The notes beneath the pieces were generated by a model. It worked only from the letters and a program-made list of their open reading frames with translations. It made no database searches and had not been told where the DNA came from. The translations under genes and the position numbers were made by a program. From assembly GCA_945873205.1 (NCBI GenBank), contig CAMCCC010000002.1:104983-168982 (forward strand): 64,000 nucleotides of DNA, read 5' to 3'. Shown here one piece after another: positions 12,684 to 20,742 of the stretch. This stretch comes from an uncultured bacterium. Lineage in GTDB: Bacteria > Bacillota > Clostridia > Oscillospirales > Oscillospiraceae. Every line of letters starts with the position of its first letter. Position 1 is the first letter of the stretch.

Positions 12684-13379
12684 CTAAACAAGATAAACCT
12701 CTTTGATTTGTACCGAACCACTATCGGTATCACCCATTGATGCCCCATAACCGACATATTTACTACCTGATATAGCGCTTATATCCAGTTCAAACGGAAC
12801 GGTATCACTTGAGCCTTCTATCAATTGTCTACCGTCATAGCTACCGCTTGAAACAGGGTTTTCAGGGACAGAACTGCATACACAAATCCCCTGTGTGGCG
12901 TCAGGAGCTGAGTTGTACGACACGAGCATACACAGTTTTCTGTAGTTTGTAATATCAACTTTCTTATACCAGAAGCAAATGCCCATATATTGCTGGTGGA
13001 CCGATTTTAATGAAATGGTTACTTTGTCAGCCCCGTAACTAATAGACGCACCATCGGAGTATTCTTTGGAGAACGACCAATTACCGCCAACATCAGTACA
13101 TTTGTCTCCATTTTTGTACAAGTACAGTCTGTAGGACAACTCCACGCTCACAGCTTGTCCTTCGGATGTGATGCTCACTGCCTTGCTCGCCGTGTCCGTT
13201 CCGTCTGTGCAGCTCACCGTCCACTCTCCAACAGTCACATTGAACAGTGCCTTGCCGCTGGTGTCCCGGGCTTTCAGTGTTTTTGTCCCGCTTACGCAGG
13301 TACAGACGCTGCCCACAGGGTAGGTCACCGCGATCACAGCGCGCAGCCTGGCCCCAGCCACATTGGTTTTTCCTACCAT
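12684..13379 (-). CDS. Phage fibre/receptor-binding candidate
   Basis: 231 aa; N-terminal Ig-like segment and C-terminal beta-rich domain; next to baseplate gene; 3' part visibly lower GC. Confidence 0.55.
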   Translation of the reverse strand: MVGKTNVAGARLRAVIAVTYPVGSVCTCVSGTKTLKARDTSGKALFNVTVGEWTVSCTDGTDTASKAVSITSEGQAVSVELSYRLYLYKNGDKCTDVGGNWSFSKEYSDGASISYGADKVTISLKSVHQQYMGICFWYKKVDITNYRKLCMLVSYNSAPDATQGICVCSSVPENPVSSGSYDGRQLIEGSSDTVPFELDISAISGSKYVGYGASMGDTDSGSVQIKEVYLV

Positions 13380-13394
13380 AGTCTCACCGCCTCC

Positions 13395-14600
13395 TTATTC
13401 CACCGGGGTGCAGACAATGGCGGGAATCGTCATCGCCTCCGGGATTTCACTGGCGTAGAGGTACACCCCGCCGTCGTAGCTTGCTGCCACCGGGGCAAAG
13501 CTTCCGCTCATGGCATCCGCCGGGGAGAAGCTGACCTCCGCGTAGTGCTTCGCCGTCACGCCATTGCAAGACACTGCTGCCCGGTATGGGAAATCGCTGT
13601 AAGTGGTATCGCTTACCCAGGCCGATGCATCCAACGCTTTTTCGGTGAAGGCCAGCACCTTCACATCGGCCGCCAGCTTTGCACGGGTGACAGCGCCGAC
13701 CTGAATGTTGTCGGTTTCCACCGCCAGCGGGTCGGTGCCGCCGGCCTTGTGCTGGGCCGCGTGACCGGCAATGTGGGCCAGGCTCCAGTTAAAGGTGGCC
13801 TCCGTGCCGCCGAAGCCCTCCTTCACCGCCAGCGCATAGGGACTTTCTCCGCTGTCGCCCTTGTCCCCCTTCTCGCCCTTGTCCCCCCGGATGTTCACCG
13901 TCTCCGGGTTGGGCAGGCCCTTGTCATTGACCCAGCTGAGATTGCCGCTGCCGTCTATTTGGGGGCTGAAGGTGGCGCCGTTTTCTCCGTTGTCCCCCTT
14001 TGGCCCCTGGATGGAGCCGTTGTTGACCCAGCAGTCGTTCAGCCCGTCGTACACATAGATGAGATATGGCGCCTCCGTGCCCACGCCGTAGGCGTCGCCC
14101 CGCTCCGGCGTTTCCACCGCCGTTGTCAGCGCTTCCAGGCTCTCATAGTAGCCCAGAATCCGGAAATCACTGCCGTCCAGTGCCCCGCTCTCGATCTGCG
14201 CCTCAATGGCCCTGGCCTTTTCCAGAGCCAGATTGGCCTTGCTGTCCACCTGTTCCGCCACCGACAGCGGGATCTGGTGCAGCGGCTCGTCGATCAGCCC
14301 GCTCTCCCGCACCTGCAGCAGCACCGGCACCGTGGTGATTCTGGTTTCCTCCCTGTGGCCTGTCAGATACACTTCCCACTGCCCCAGGCTGAGATTCAAG
14401 TGCATCCCGCTGCCGATCTCATCGTTTTCCAGGTTCAGGTCATAGACCGTCTCTCCCTGGCGGAAGTGGGCCCACTTGGAGCAGCCTTCCCATTCTTCTC
14501 CGCTGAAATGGAACCGGGCCGTCAGATAGTCCCTGGAATTGGCGGCAATGACCGGGCTTGTGAAGCGTATGGTCTGCCCGTCAATGTAAAACTCCATCAT
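13395..14600 (-). CDS. BppU-like baseplate/tail-fibre protein with collagen-like segments
   Basis: 401 aa; MMEFYIDGQTIRFTSPVIAANSRDYLTARFHFSGEEWEGCSKWAHF; GPKGDNGENG and RGDKGEKGDKGDSGE; AAQHKAGGTDPL motif. Confidence 0.8.
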   Translation of the reverse strand: MMEFYIDGQTIRFTSPVIAANSRDYLTARFHFSGEEWEGCSKWAHFRQGETVYDLNLENDEIGSGMHLNLSLGQWEVYLTGHREETRITTVPVLLQVRESGLIDEPLHQIPLSVAEQVDSKANLALEKARAIEAQIESGALDGSDFRILGYYESLEALTTAVETPERGDAYGVGTEAPYLIYVYDGLNDCWVNNGSIQGPKGDNGENGATFSPQIDGSGNLSWVNDKGLPNPETVNIRGDKGEKGDKGDSGESPYALAVKEGFGGTEATFNWSLAHIAGHAAQHKAGGTDPLAVETDNIQVGAVTRAKLAADVKVLAFTEKALDASAWVSDTTYSDFPYRAAVSCNGVTAKHYAEVSFSPADAMSGSFAPVAASYDGGVYLYASEIPEAMTIPAIVCTPVE

Positions 14601-14716
14601 TTTTTCTCCCTCTCCTCCGCCTCATTCAGTTTCTGCACCAGCCGCACCAGATAATCCCTCAGCTGCCGCAGCTGGTTTTCCGGGCTTCCCCGCAAAATTG
14701 GAGGGTATTCCTGCAT
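14597..14716 (-). CDS. Small phage protein (39 aa)
   Basis: MQEYPPILRGSPENQLRQLRDYLVRLVQKLNEAEEREKK; stop overlaps the next start (ATGA); absent from ORF track because of size. Confidence 0.65.
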   Translation of the reverse strand: MQEYPPILRGSPENQLRQLRDYLVRLVQKLNEAEEREKK

Positions 14717-16462
14717 TTACATATCACTCCCTATCTCCAGTATGTGGGCCAGAGAGAACAGCTTGAACTGCCCCTTTCCCTCCAGCCGCAGCTGCATATG
14801 GTCGCAGCGCCTTGGGCAGACCGGCACCGTCACCGTCCCCGTGCCGCTGAGCCGTACCCTGCCCTTGCTCTCCCAAATCCCGCTGGAGTCGTACTGGATA
14901 AACACATCCATCCAGGCCCCCTCCTCCATGCTGAGCCGCAGGTTGATGCGGGAAATGTATTTCTTGTCCGGGTACTCGTAGTAGAGGATCCCGCTCTCCG
15001 CCATCCAGGGCACAAAGCTCTCCCGCTTGCCCTGGCTGCCGCTGATGCTCCAGAGACAGTCCTCCGTCATGGCGTACAGCTCATTGTCCAGCCGGGCGAA
15101 GTACTTCACCGGCAGCGTGTCCTCCTTCATCCAAAGGGCCCTGCCGATGTCGTAAACAAACACCTGGCGTAGCCCTTTCGAATTGTCCATGGCGATGTAG
15201 TACTTGTCCCCCACGGAGCCTGCCGCGGCGTTGAAGTAGCGCTCCTCCCCCAGCTTTTCCGACACACTCACCGGGAAGCCCCCCTGATAGGCGCAGACCT
15301 CGTTGTCCGCCTTGTAGTACAGCGTCTCGTTCACCACCGCCAGACTCCGGTGGCTGCCCGGCTGTACCCCCCGGCAAACCGTCTCCGTCAAACGGTGGGC
15401 GCCATAGGAGGACACCGTCACCTTGTGGATGTTGTTCTCCTTGAAGAACATGGGGCTGCCCAGATAGTTCACCGCCCCCGTCCAGGGCCCGTCGGAGCCT
15501 ACCGAGGCCGTCCAGGAATCGGTGCTCAGCCCCTGGTATTGCCGCCAGTTTTTGAAGTCCCCCAGGGCGCAGCCGTAAATCTCATTGATGTTCCGCTCCC
15601 CGTCATTGCCGTAGCGGCAGCCCCACAGCCGGTTCTGGCTCTCGCAGACAAAGTCCATCTCCGGCACCGTCCGCTGGATATGGATGCTGCCCTCTGTCTG
15701 CTCCAGCGCCTGCCGCATCAGCCCCACAATGACGATGTAGTCCGGCTCTCCCTGGCCGCCGCCGATGGCCTGGATGATCTTGCTGCCGTTGAGGCTCTCC
15801 TCCTGGCAGCCGGCGATCTCCACCCCGTCCAATGCCCGGAACAGCCTCGGCAGTTCCCCCTGGGACACAAAGCGCAGCCTGGTGTATACCGTGGGGATCT
15901 CCACCCAGCTCTGGCTCTCGCTGCTCCATTGCTTCAGGACGTCTGCCTCCCCGGAACTGTCGATCCAAAGCTCCCCGTTTTCCGGGTTCGCCTTAGGCTC
16001 GTCCGCCACCCGGGGCGTCTGGTATTCCGTGCCGTCCAACCGGCAAAGGGTGCCCTTCACCGTTCCCGCGGAGCTGTAGCGGGCCTCCATGCTGCCGTAG
16101 TCTGTAGGGTCTGCCGTGTTGTAAAACAGCTTGTCCGGGAAGATGCAGATGTAAGCCCCCATGCTCACCAGCTGCTTCTCCCCTTCCGATACGGTCACCG
16201 GGGTCTCCTCCCCGCCGTACCACAGCCGCCCCTTTTCTATGTAAGCCAGCTTTTCCTTGGCCAGCATCCCGCCGGGCTGCTCCAGCCGCAGCATTTCCCC
16301 CCTGCTTTCCCGGCAGGACAGCATGGGATAGCTGGCGCTGGAGAGGTTCATCATGTCGTAAAATTCGTTCTTTTTGATCTTCATTCTGTGGTCATAGCCC
16401 CGGAAGCTGTCGATCACTTCCCGCTTGCTGGCCACCTGGGGCAGCCTGGGAAATACAGGCAT
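14717..16462 (-). CDS. Phage tail/neck structural protein
   Basis: About 581 aa from MPVFPRLPQVASKREVIDSFRGYDHRMKIKKNEFYDMMNLSSASYPMLSCR; between capsid and baseplate genes; start moved from the ORF track. Confidence 0.65.
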   Translation of the reverse strand: MPVFPRLPQVASKREVIDSFRGYDHRMKIKKNEFYDMMNLSSASYPMLSCRESRGEMLRLEQPGGMLAKEKLAYIEKGRLWYGGEETPVTVSEGEKQLVSMGAYICIFPDKLFYNTADPTDYGSMEARYSSAGTVKGTLCRLDGTEYQTPRVADEPKANPENGELWIDSSGEADVLKQWSSESQSWVEIPTVYTRLRFVSQGELPRLFRALDGVEIAGCQEESLNGSKIIQAIGGGQGEPDYIVIVGLMRQALEQTEGSIHIQRTVPEMDFVCESQNRLWGCRYGNDGERNINEIYGCALGDFKNWRQYQGLSTDSWTASVGSDGPWTGAVNYLGSPMFFKENNIHKVTVSSYGAHRLTETVCRGVQPGSHRSLAVVNETLYYKADNEVCAYQGGFPVSVSEKLGEERYFNAAAGSVGDKYYIAMDNSKGLRQVFVYDIGRALWMKEDTLPVKYFARLDNELYAMTEDCLWSISGSQGKRESFVPWMAESGILYYEYPDKKYISRINLRLSMEEGAWMDVFIQYDSSGIWESKGRVRLSGTGTVTVPVCPRRCDHMQLRLEGKGQFKLFSLAHILEIGSDM

Positions 16463-16484
16463 CTCCCCACCTCCTTTTATCTTT

Positions 16485-16850
16485 TCAGAACCGGAATCCG
16501 CTGCCCCGGTTTCGGTGCCGGCGGCTGCGGCAAACCCAGTCCCGGAACTGCTGGTACGCCGCGTTGTACAGCACGATCTGCTGGTTGTACTTTGCGCTTT
16601 CAAAGTTCTCCGCCGCGATCATCGCCTGCAAATACCGGCAGTAAATACTCTGGGCATAGGGCATGGGGATCAGCAGTTCTTCTTCCCCCGTGCGGTATTC
16701 TCCCGGCTTCACCGCCTGCTCGTAGTAGTCGCTTATCAGTTCCTCAAACACCTGCCCGTCCAGCACCGCCAGCCATTTCAGCTTTTGCTCCACGCTGTAC
16801 TGGTTTGGCTCCAGAACATCCACCTGCCCAATGGCCTCCATTGCTTTCAC
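16485..16850 (-). CDS. Phage head-tail connector-like hypothetical protein
   Basis: 121 aa; position between capsid and tail genes only. Confidence 0.5.
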   Translation of the reverse strand: MKAMEAIGQVDVLEPNQYSVEQKLKWLAVLDGQVFEELISDYYEQAVKPGEYRTGEEELLIPMPYAQSIYCRYLQAMIAAENFESAKYNQQIVLYNAAYQQFRDWVCRSRRHRNRGSGFRF

Positions 16851-16979
16851 GCCTTATTCCCCCCTCTCCAAATAAGTTGCTCTCCCCAAAGGCTCCCCTC
16901 CGCCGCTTCACAAAAACCGCAGGGGCGTGCATTGTGTCCGTCCGCCTGTTGATAGGATGCAGTGTCGTTTCCCCGCCCC

Positions 16980-17345
16980 AAAGCCTTCCCCTGGAGGGGA
17001 AGGTGCCCAGTGCGCACACTGGGCGGATGAGGTGGCATAGGCTTCCCCTTCTCAAGGGGAGCAGGCGCGAAGCGCCTGAGAGGTTCGTTCTCCTACAGGC
17101 GAGCCTGGGACTGCTGCCCCTGGCGCCCTCTGACGAGGGAGCTGTCAGCGAAGCTGACTGAGGGAGAGATTTTTAACAGTCAGATCAGTCAGGCTTATAT
17201 TTTCTCTCCCTCCGTCAAAAATCAATGATTTTTGCCACCTCCCTCGTCAGAGGGAGGCTTGAAATAGGCTCCCCTTCTCAAGGGGAGCTGGCTTTTGCGC
17301 AGCAAAAGACTGAGAGGTTCCCCTCCCTTGGCTCCCTCTCTGGTA
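16980..17345. repeat. Cluster of double-hairpin repeat modules (families A and B) inside the phage operon
   Basis: AAGCCTTCCCCTGGAGGGGAAGGTGCCCAGTGCGCACACTGGGCGGATGAGGTGG; CAAGGGGAGCAGGCGCGAAGCGCCTGAGAGGTTC; CCCTCTGACGAGGGAGCTGTCAGCGAAGCTGACTGAGGGAGAG...; CTCCCCTTCTCAAGGGGAGCTGGCTTTTGCGCAGCAAAAGACTGAGAGGTTC. Confidence 0.95.
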
Positions 17346-17363
17346 GCCAAAGGTGGGCTTGTC

Positions 17364-17567
17364 TTACTTGTTCTTCATGCCGTCCACGTTTTCATAGAAG
17401 ATGTCCGCCGCTCTCTCACTGCGCTCTATCTCCTCCGCCACGAACCTGGGCACCATGGACTTCTTGCCCCGGGGCAGCAGATAGTTCACCCCGTTCACCG
17501 CCACAAAGAAATTGGGGTCCTCCCGGTCAGCCCCTCTGGGGATGTATACTTCTATTCTCTCGTTCAT
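17364..17567 (-). CDS. Small phage protein downstream of major capsid
   Basis: 67 aa MNERIEVYIPRGADREDPNFFVAVNGVNYLLPRGKKSMVPRFVAEEIERSERAADIFYENVDGMKNK. Confidence 0.65.
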   Translation of the reverse strand: MNERIEVYIPRGADREDPNFFVAVNGVNYLLPRGKKSMVPRFVAEEIERSERAADIFYENVDGMKNK

Positions 17568-17581
17568 CTTCTCGTCCTCCC

Positions 17582-18673
17582 TCAGTTGATTTCATCCACC
17601 GCGCTGAAGCTGGAGGTGCTCATCACCCGCAGCAGCCGCTCGGGATAGAGGATGGTGGCGCCGTTGGTCTCGAACTTGTAGCCGATGGTGCTGAACTGGT
17701 TCAGCGGGCCGCCGATCTCCCCCTTGTCGTGGATGATCATTTCCAGGGCGCCGCCCTCCGGGTCAATGATGCCGAAGCTGTCCTTGCCGAAGAAATAGGT
17801 GGCATAGCTGACGCCGCCTGCCTTGTTCTGGTAGCTGTTGCCGCCCAGCACCGGGGCGAATACGTTCTCAATGAAGCGCACGCCGTGCAGCTCGCCGATC
17901 TCGCCGTTGAACAGCTCCTCGGGAGCGGCGTACTTGTGGGCCTCGATCCAGCCCTCGCACTCCCTCAGGTCGTGGGCCACCGAGGGGTGCACCACCGCGT
18001 AGTAGCGGCCGTTGATGCGGGGCACCCGGTTCTTCTTCATGATGGTCACCGCCTTGTTGATCATGGCGGGGGTCAGCAGGGCCCAGCCGTCGGTGTCGGC
18101 GGCGCCCATGGCGGCGCAGCTGACGGGGGTGGACTTCACCTGGCCGCTGGTTTTGTCGATGTTGTCGCAGTAGAGCACATTGGTGCCCATCAGCAGCGCG
18201 TCCCGGATCAGCTTCTCCTGGGTCTCCGCGGCGGAAGCGCCCATCTCCTCCGTGGCGCCCAGAATCACATCGTCATAGGCCCGCAGCTCCAGCTTGTCGG
18301 TGATGGCGGTGTAAGTGCCGTACTGGTCCACGCTGCCGGTGACAGTGGTGACGCCGAACTTCTGGCCCGTGGGGATCACGCCCTCGGTCAGCTTGGCCGC
18401 CCGCTCAAAGGTGTTCCACTTGCGCCATTCCACGCTGCCGTGGTGATTGGCGGGCAGAGCCTGCCGCTTGGCGAACTGGGCGTAGAACAGCTCGCTTCTG
18501 GCGTTTTCCAGCAGCTCCGTGTCGTAGAAGGCCTTCAGCTCCGGGGCCAGGGTCTTGTCGCCGTCAAAGCCGGCGGTGCTGCCGGTGCCCGCATTCACAT
18601 AGCCCTCCGTACCGTTGACCACGGTGCCGGCGTCAGCAAAAAACTGCAGTTCGATTCTTTCCATTTTCTCCAT
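17582..18673 (-). CDS. N4-gp56-family major capsid protein
   Basis: 363 aa; MEKMERIELQFFADAGTV...WRKWNTFERAAKLTEGVIPTGQKFGVTTVTGSVDQYGTYTAITDKLEL...PRINGRYYAVVHPSVAHDLRE. Confidence 0.9.
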   Translation of the reverse strand: MEKMERIELQFFADAGTVVNGTEGYVNAGTGSTAGFDGDKTLAPELKAFYDTELLENARSELFYAQFAKRQALPANHHGSVEWRKWNTFERAAKLTEGVIPTGQKFGVTTVTGSVDQYGTYTAITDKLELRAYDDVILGATEEMGASAAETQEKLIRDALLMGTNVLYCDNIDKTSGQVKSTPVSCAAMGAADTDGWALLTPAMINKAVTIMKKNRVPRINGRYYAVVHPSVAHDLRECEGWIEAHKYAAPEELFNGEIGELHGVRFIENVFAPVLGGNSYQNKAGGVSYATYFFGKDSFGIIDPEGGALEMIIHDKGEIGGPLNQFSTIGYKFETNGATILYPERLLRVMSTSSFSAVDEIN

Positions 18674-18698
18674 ATTTTTCTCCTTTGTCCTTGTTTTT

Positions 18699-19466
18699 TC
18701 ATGAGCCGTAGGGCAGCTTCTTTCCCTGGGCCTTGGCCTGATAGATTCGCTTTTTCAGCTCCTCCCGCTGCTCCCTGGTCATCTGCCGGGGGTCGCCGCT
18801 GCCGGCGCTGGCGCTCTGCCCGCCCCGCAGCTCCCTGGGTCTGGCCCTGCCGGCACTGACCGCCTGCACCGCCGATTCCAGGCTGGCCCGGGCCAGCCGC
18901 TGCCCCAGTTCTCTGTGGTGAACCGCGTAGTAGGCCTCCTCCAGACTCAGCCCCGTGTGGGGCGCCGTCAGCCGCAGGAACGCCGGGTTCTCCAGTTCTC
19001 TTTCCAGGTCGAAGTCCGGCACGCTCTGCCGCAGCGCTTCCTCCTGCTGATGCAGCCTTTCCAGCTGCTCTCTCGCCTGAGCCGCTCTCCGCTCCGCCTC
19101 GCCGCTGCGCTGCGCCCGCTCTCTGCGTATCGTCTCCACCAGGGCCGCAGGGTCCGCTTCCTGTCCCTGACTTCTCTCCATCCCGAAGCTCTTGCAGAGC
19201 TCATCCATGGCCGCGTCCAGCCGCTTGAGCCGCTCCTCATTTCCCTGCCGGTCCCTGAGCCGCTTTTTCACAATGCCCTGGACCTGCCTGTCATATTCGC
19301 TTCGGTATTCCGGGTCTGCCATGATCTCCGCCCAGCTCATCCGCTGACCGTTTTGGCCCTCCCGGCTTTCCTCCTGCTGCCCGGCGTCGGCAGCGCTTAC
19401 GCCCGTTGTCTCCCCCTGCTCTTCCTCTGCGAAGAATTGCAGGCCAAAACCTTTTTCCCGCTCCAT
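18699..19466 (-). CDS. Phage scaffold protein
   Basis: 255 aa, charged coiled-coil; MEREKGFGLQFFAEEEQGETTG; directly upstream of the capsid gene. Confidence 0.8.
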   Translation of the reverse strand: MEREKGFGLQFFAEEEQGETTGVSAADAGQQEESREGQNGQRMSWAEIMADPEYRSEYDRQVQGIVKKRLRDRQGNEERLKRLDAAMDELCKSFGMERSQGQEADPAALVETIRRERAQRSGEAERRAAQAREQLERLHQQEEALRQSVPDFDLERELENPAFLRLTAPHTGLSLEEAYYAVHHRELGQRLARASLESAVQAVSAGRARPRELRGGQSASAGSGDPRQMTREQREELKKRIYQAKAQGKKLPYGS

Positions 19467-19554
19467 GGGGTCTCCTCCTTATATTCTGCATTTCTGCATC
19501 TCAGCGCCGCCGTTGCGCCCCGGCGGCGCTGTTAAGGGCTGCTTTCTTCCGGCC

Positions 19555-20403
19555 TCACTTTTTGCTGATGGTTCCGCCTGCGGCGATGATCTTTTGCTGT
19601 GCTTTGGTCAGCGTGGTGGTTTTCTTGCTGCGTCCGCCGTAGTAGTAGCTCATGGGGATGCTGCTGCCTCCGCCTCCTCCGCCACCGCCGTCATAGCGCG
19701 TCAGATAGGCCTCCGCCTGGGCCTGGGTCATGCCGCTCTGCTCCAGTTCCTCCTGGCTGGGGGTATAACCGGTCTTGGTGATCAGCTCCACCAGCCGGTC
19801 GTAGTTCTTGTCCTTTCGGTCGTTTTCGGTCTTGTCTCTGTCGGCCGCCATGCCCTGCTGGTACTTCACGTCCTCCACCTGATCCCGGTAACGGTCGTAC
19901 TCCTGCCCCTCCAACTTTGTCAGTCTCTGGTACTGACTCTCCAGGCTCTCTCCCTGATCCTTGTAGCGCTGGTAGGCCGCCGCGTAAAGCTCCGGCATCA
20001 CCTCGCCCAGCTTCTGCAAATATTCGTCATATTCCTGCTGCCCCACCTTCTGGGCGTAGCTGCTGCCATAGCCGCCGGTGAGTGCTGCCGCCTTGCCCAT
20101 GCTGTCCCGCATGGCCATCCGCCCCATCTGGGTGTACTGCTCCCGGTACTGCCCGTAAAGGCCGTCGGACATGGGGTCATACTTGAAAGGCTCCCTGCTG
20201 ACGATCTTGTTGTAAAGCTCCGTGATCTGCTCATCATAGCTGCTGGAAAATTCCGGCAGTGCAAATTCGCTCTCCTTCAGCGCCGCCATGGTGTTGCTGT
20301 AATCCCGGCTCACCTGCGCGCCCGGCGCGGTAACCAGCGCCACGCTGCTTCTGTCCGCCTCCCGCTCCTGCTGCTCTTCCTCGTTTCTCTCAAGCTCCGC
20401 CAT
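19555..20403 (-). CDS. Phage structural or internal-virion protein, function unknown
   Basis: From MAELERNEEEQQEREADRSSVALVTAPGAQVSRDYSNTMAALKESEF; long helical region, poly-Gly linker; ORF track start is upstream of the probable start. Confidence 0.6.
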   Translation of the reverse strand: MAELERNEEEQQEREADRSSVALVTAPGAQVSRDYSNTMAALKESEFALPEFSSSYDEQITELYNKIVSREPFKYDPMSDGLYGQYREQYTQMGRMAMRDSMGKAAALTGGYGSSYAQKVGQQEYDEYLQKLGEVMPELYAAAYQRYKDQGESLESQYQRLTKLEGQEYDRYRDQVEDVKYQQGMAADRDKTENDRKDKNYDRLVELITKTGYTPSQEELEQSGMTQAQAEAYLTRYDGGGGGGGGSSIPMSYYYGGRSKKTTTLTKAQQKIIAAGGTISKK

Positions 20404-20429
20404 TGTTTCTCTCCCTTCTTCACACCCTG

Positions 20430-20741
20430 TCAAACCAGTTCCGTTCTTACAAAGGCCGGATACATGTTCTCCAGCAGCTGATAGCCCAGGAACACCGTCT
20501 CGAAAACGTCCCTGCACCGCAGGGTCTTTTCCCTGGCCGGGCAGCAGCTGATCTCCGCCGCCCCCGGCCTTTTCACCACGCTGACCCGGTTCTCTCCCTC
20601 CAGCTCCTGCAGCTGCCGCTCCAGCACCAGCAGCAGGATGCTCTCCGCCGCGCACACGATGTCCCGGCCGTATTCCCCGGCCCCCGCATGGCCCTCCATC
20701 CGCATCCGCAGTCCCGCCCGGTCATATCGCACTCTGGTCAT
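20430..20741 (-). CDS. Prp-family (L27-processing-type) cysteine protease, phage-encoded
   Basis: 103 aa; RMEGHAGAGEYGRDIVCAAESILLLVLERQLQEL matches the Prp GHA...DIVCAA(V/S)S active-site block (His, Asp, Cys). Confidence 0.85.
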   Translation of the reverse strand: MTRVRYDRAGLRMRMEGHAGAGEYGRDIVCAAESILLLVLERQLQELEGENRVSVVKRPGAAEISCCPAREKTLRCRDVFETVFLGYQLLENMYPAFVRTELV

Positions 20742-20742
20742 C

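Noticed and set aside
12684-14600. Diversity-generating retroelement at the tail fibre
   Set aside because: No reverse transcriptase, no template/variable repeat pair seen nearby
16980-17345. Possible CRISPR array
   Set aside because: Repeats are palindromic modules at irregular spacing with no constant direct repeat/unique spacer pattern and no cas genes
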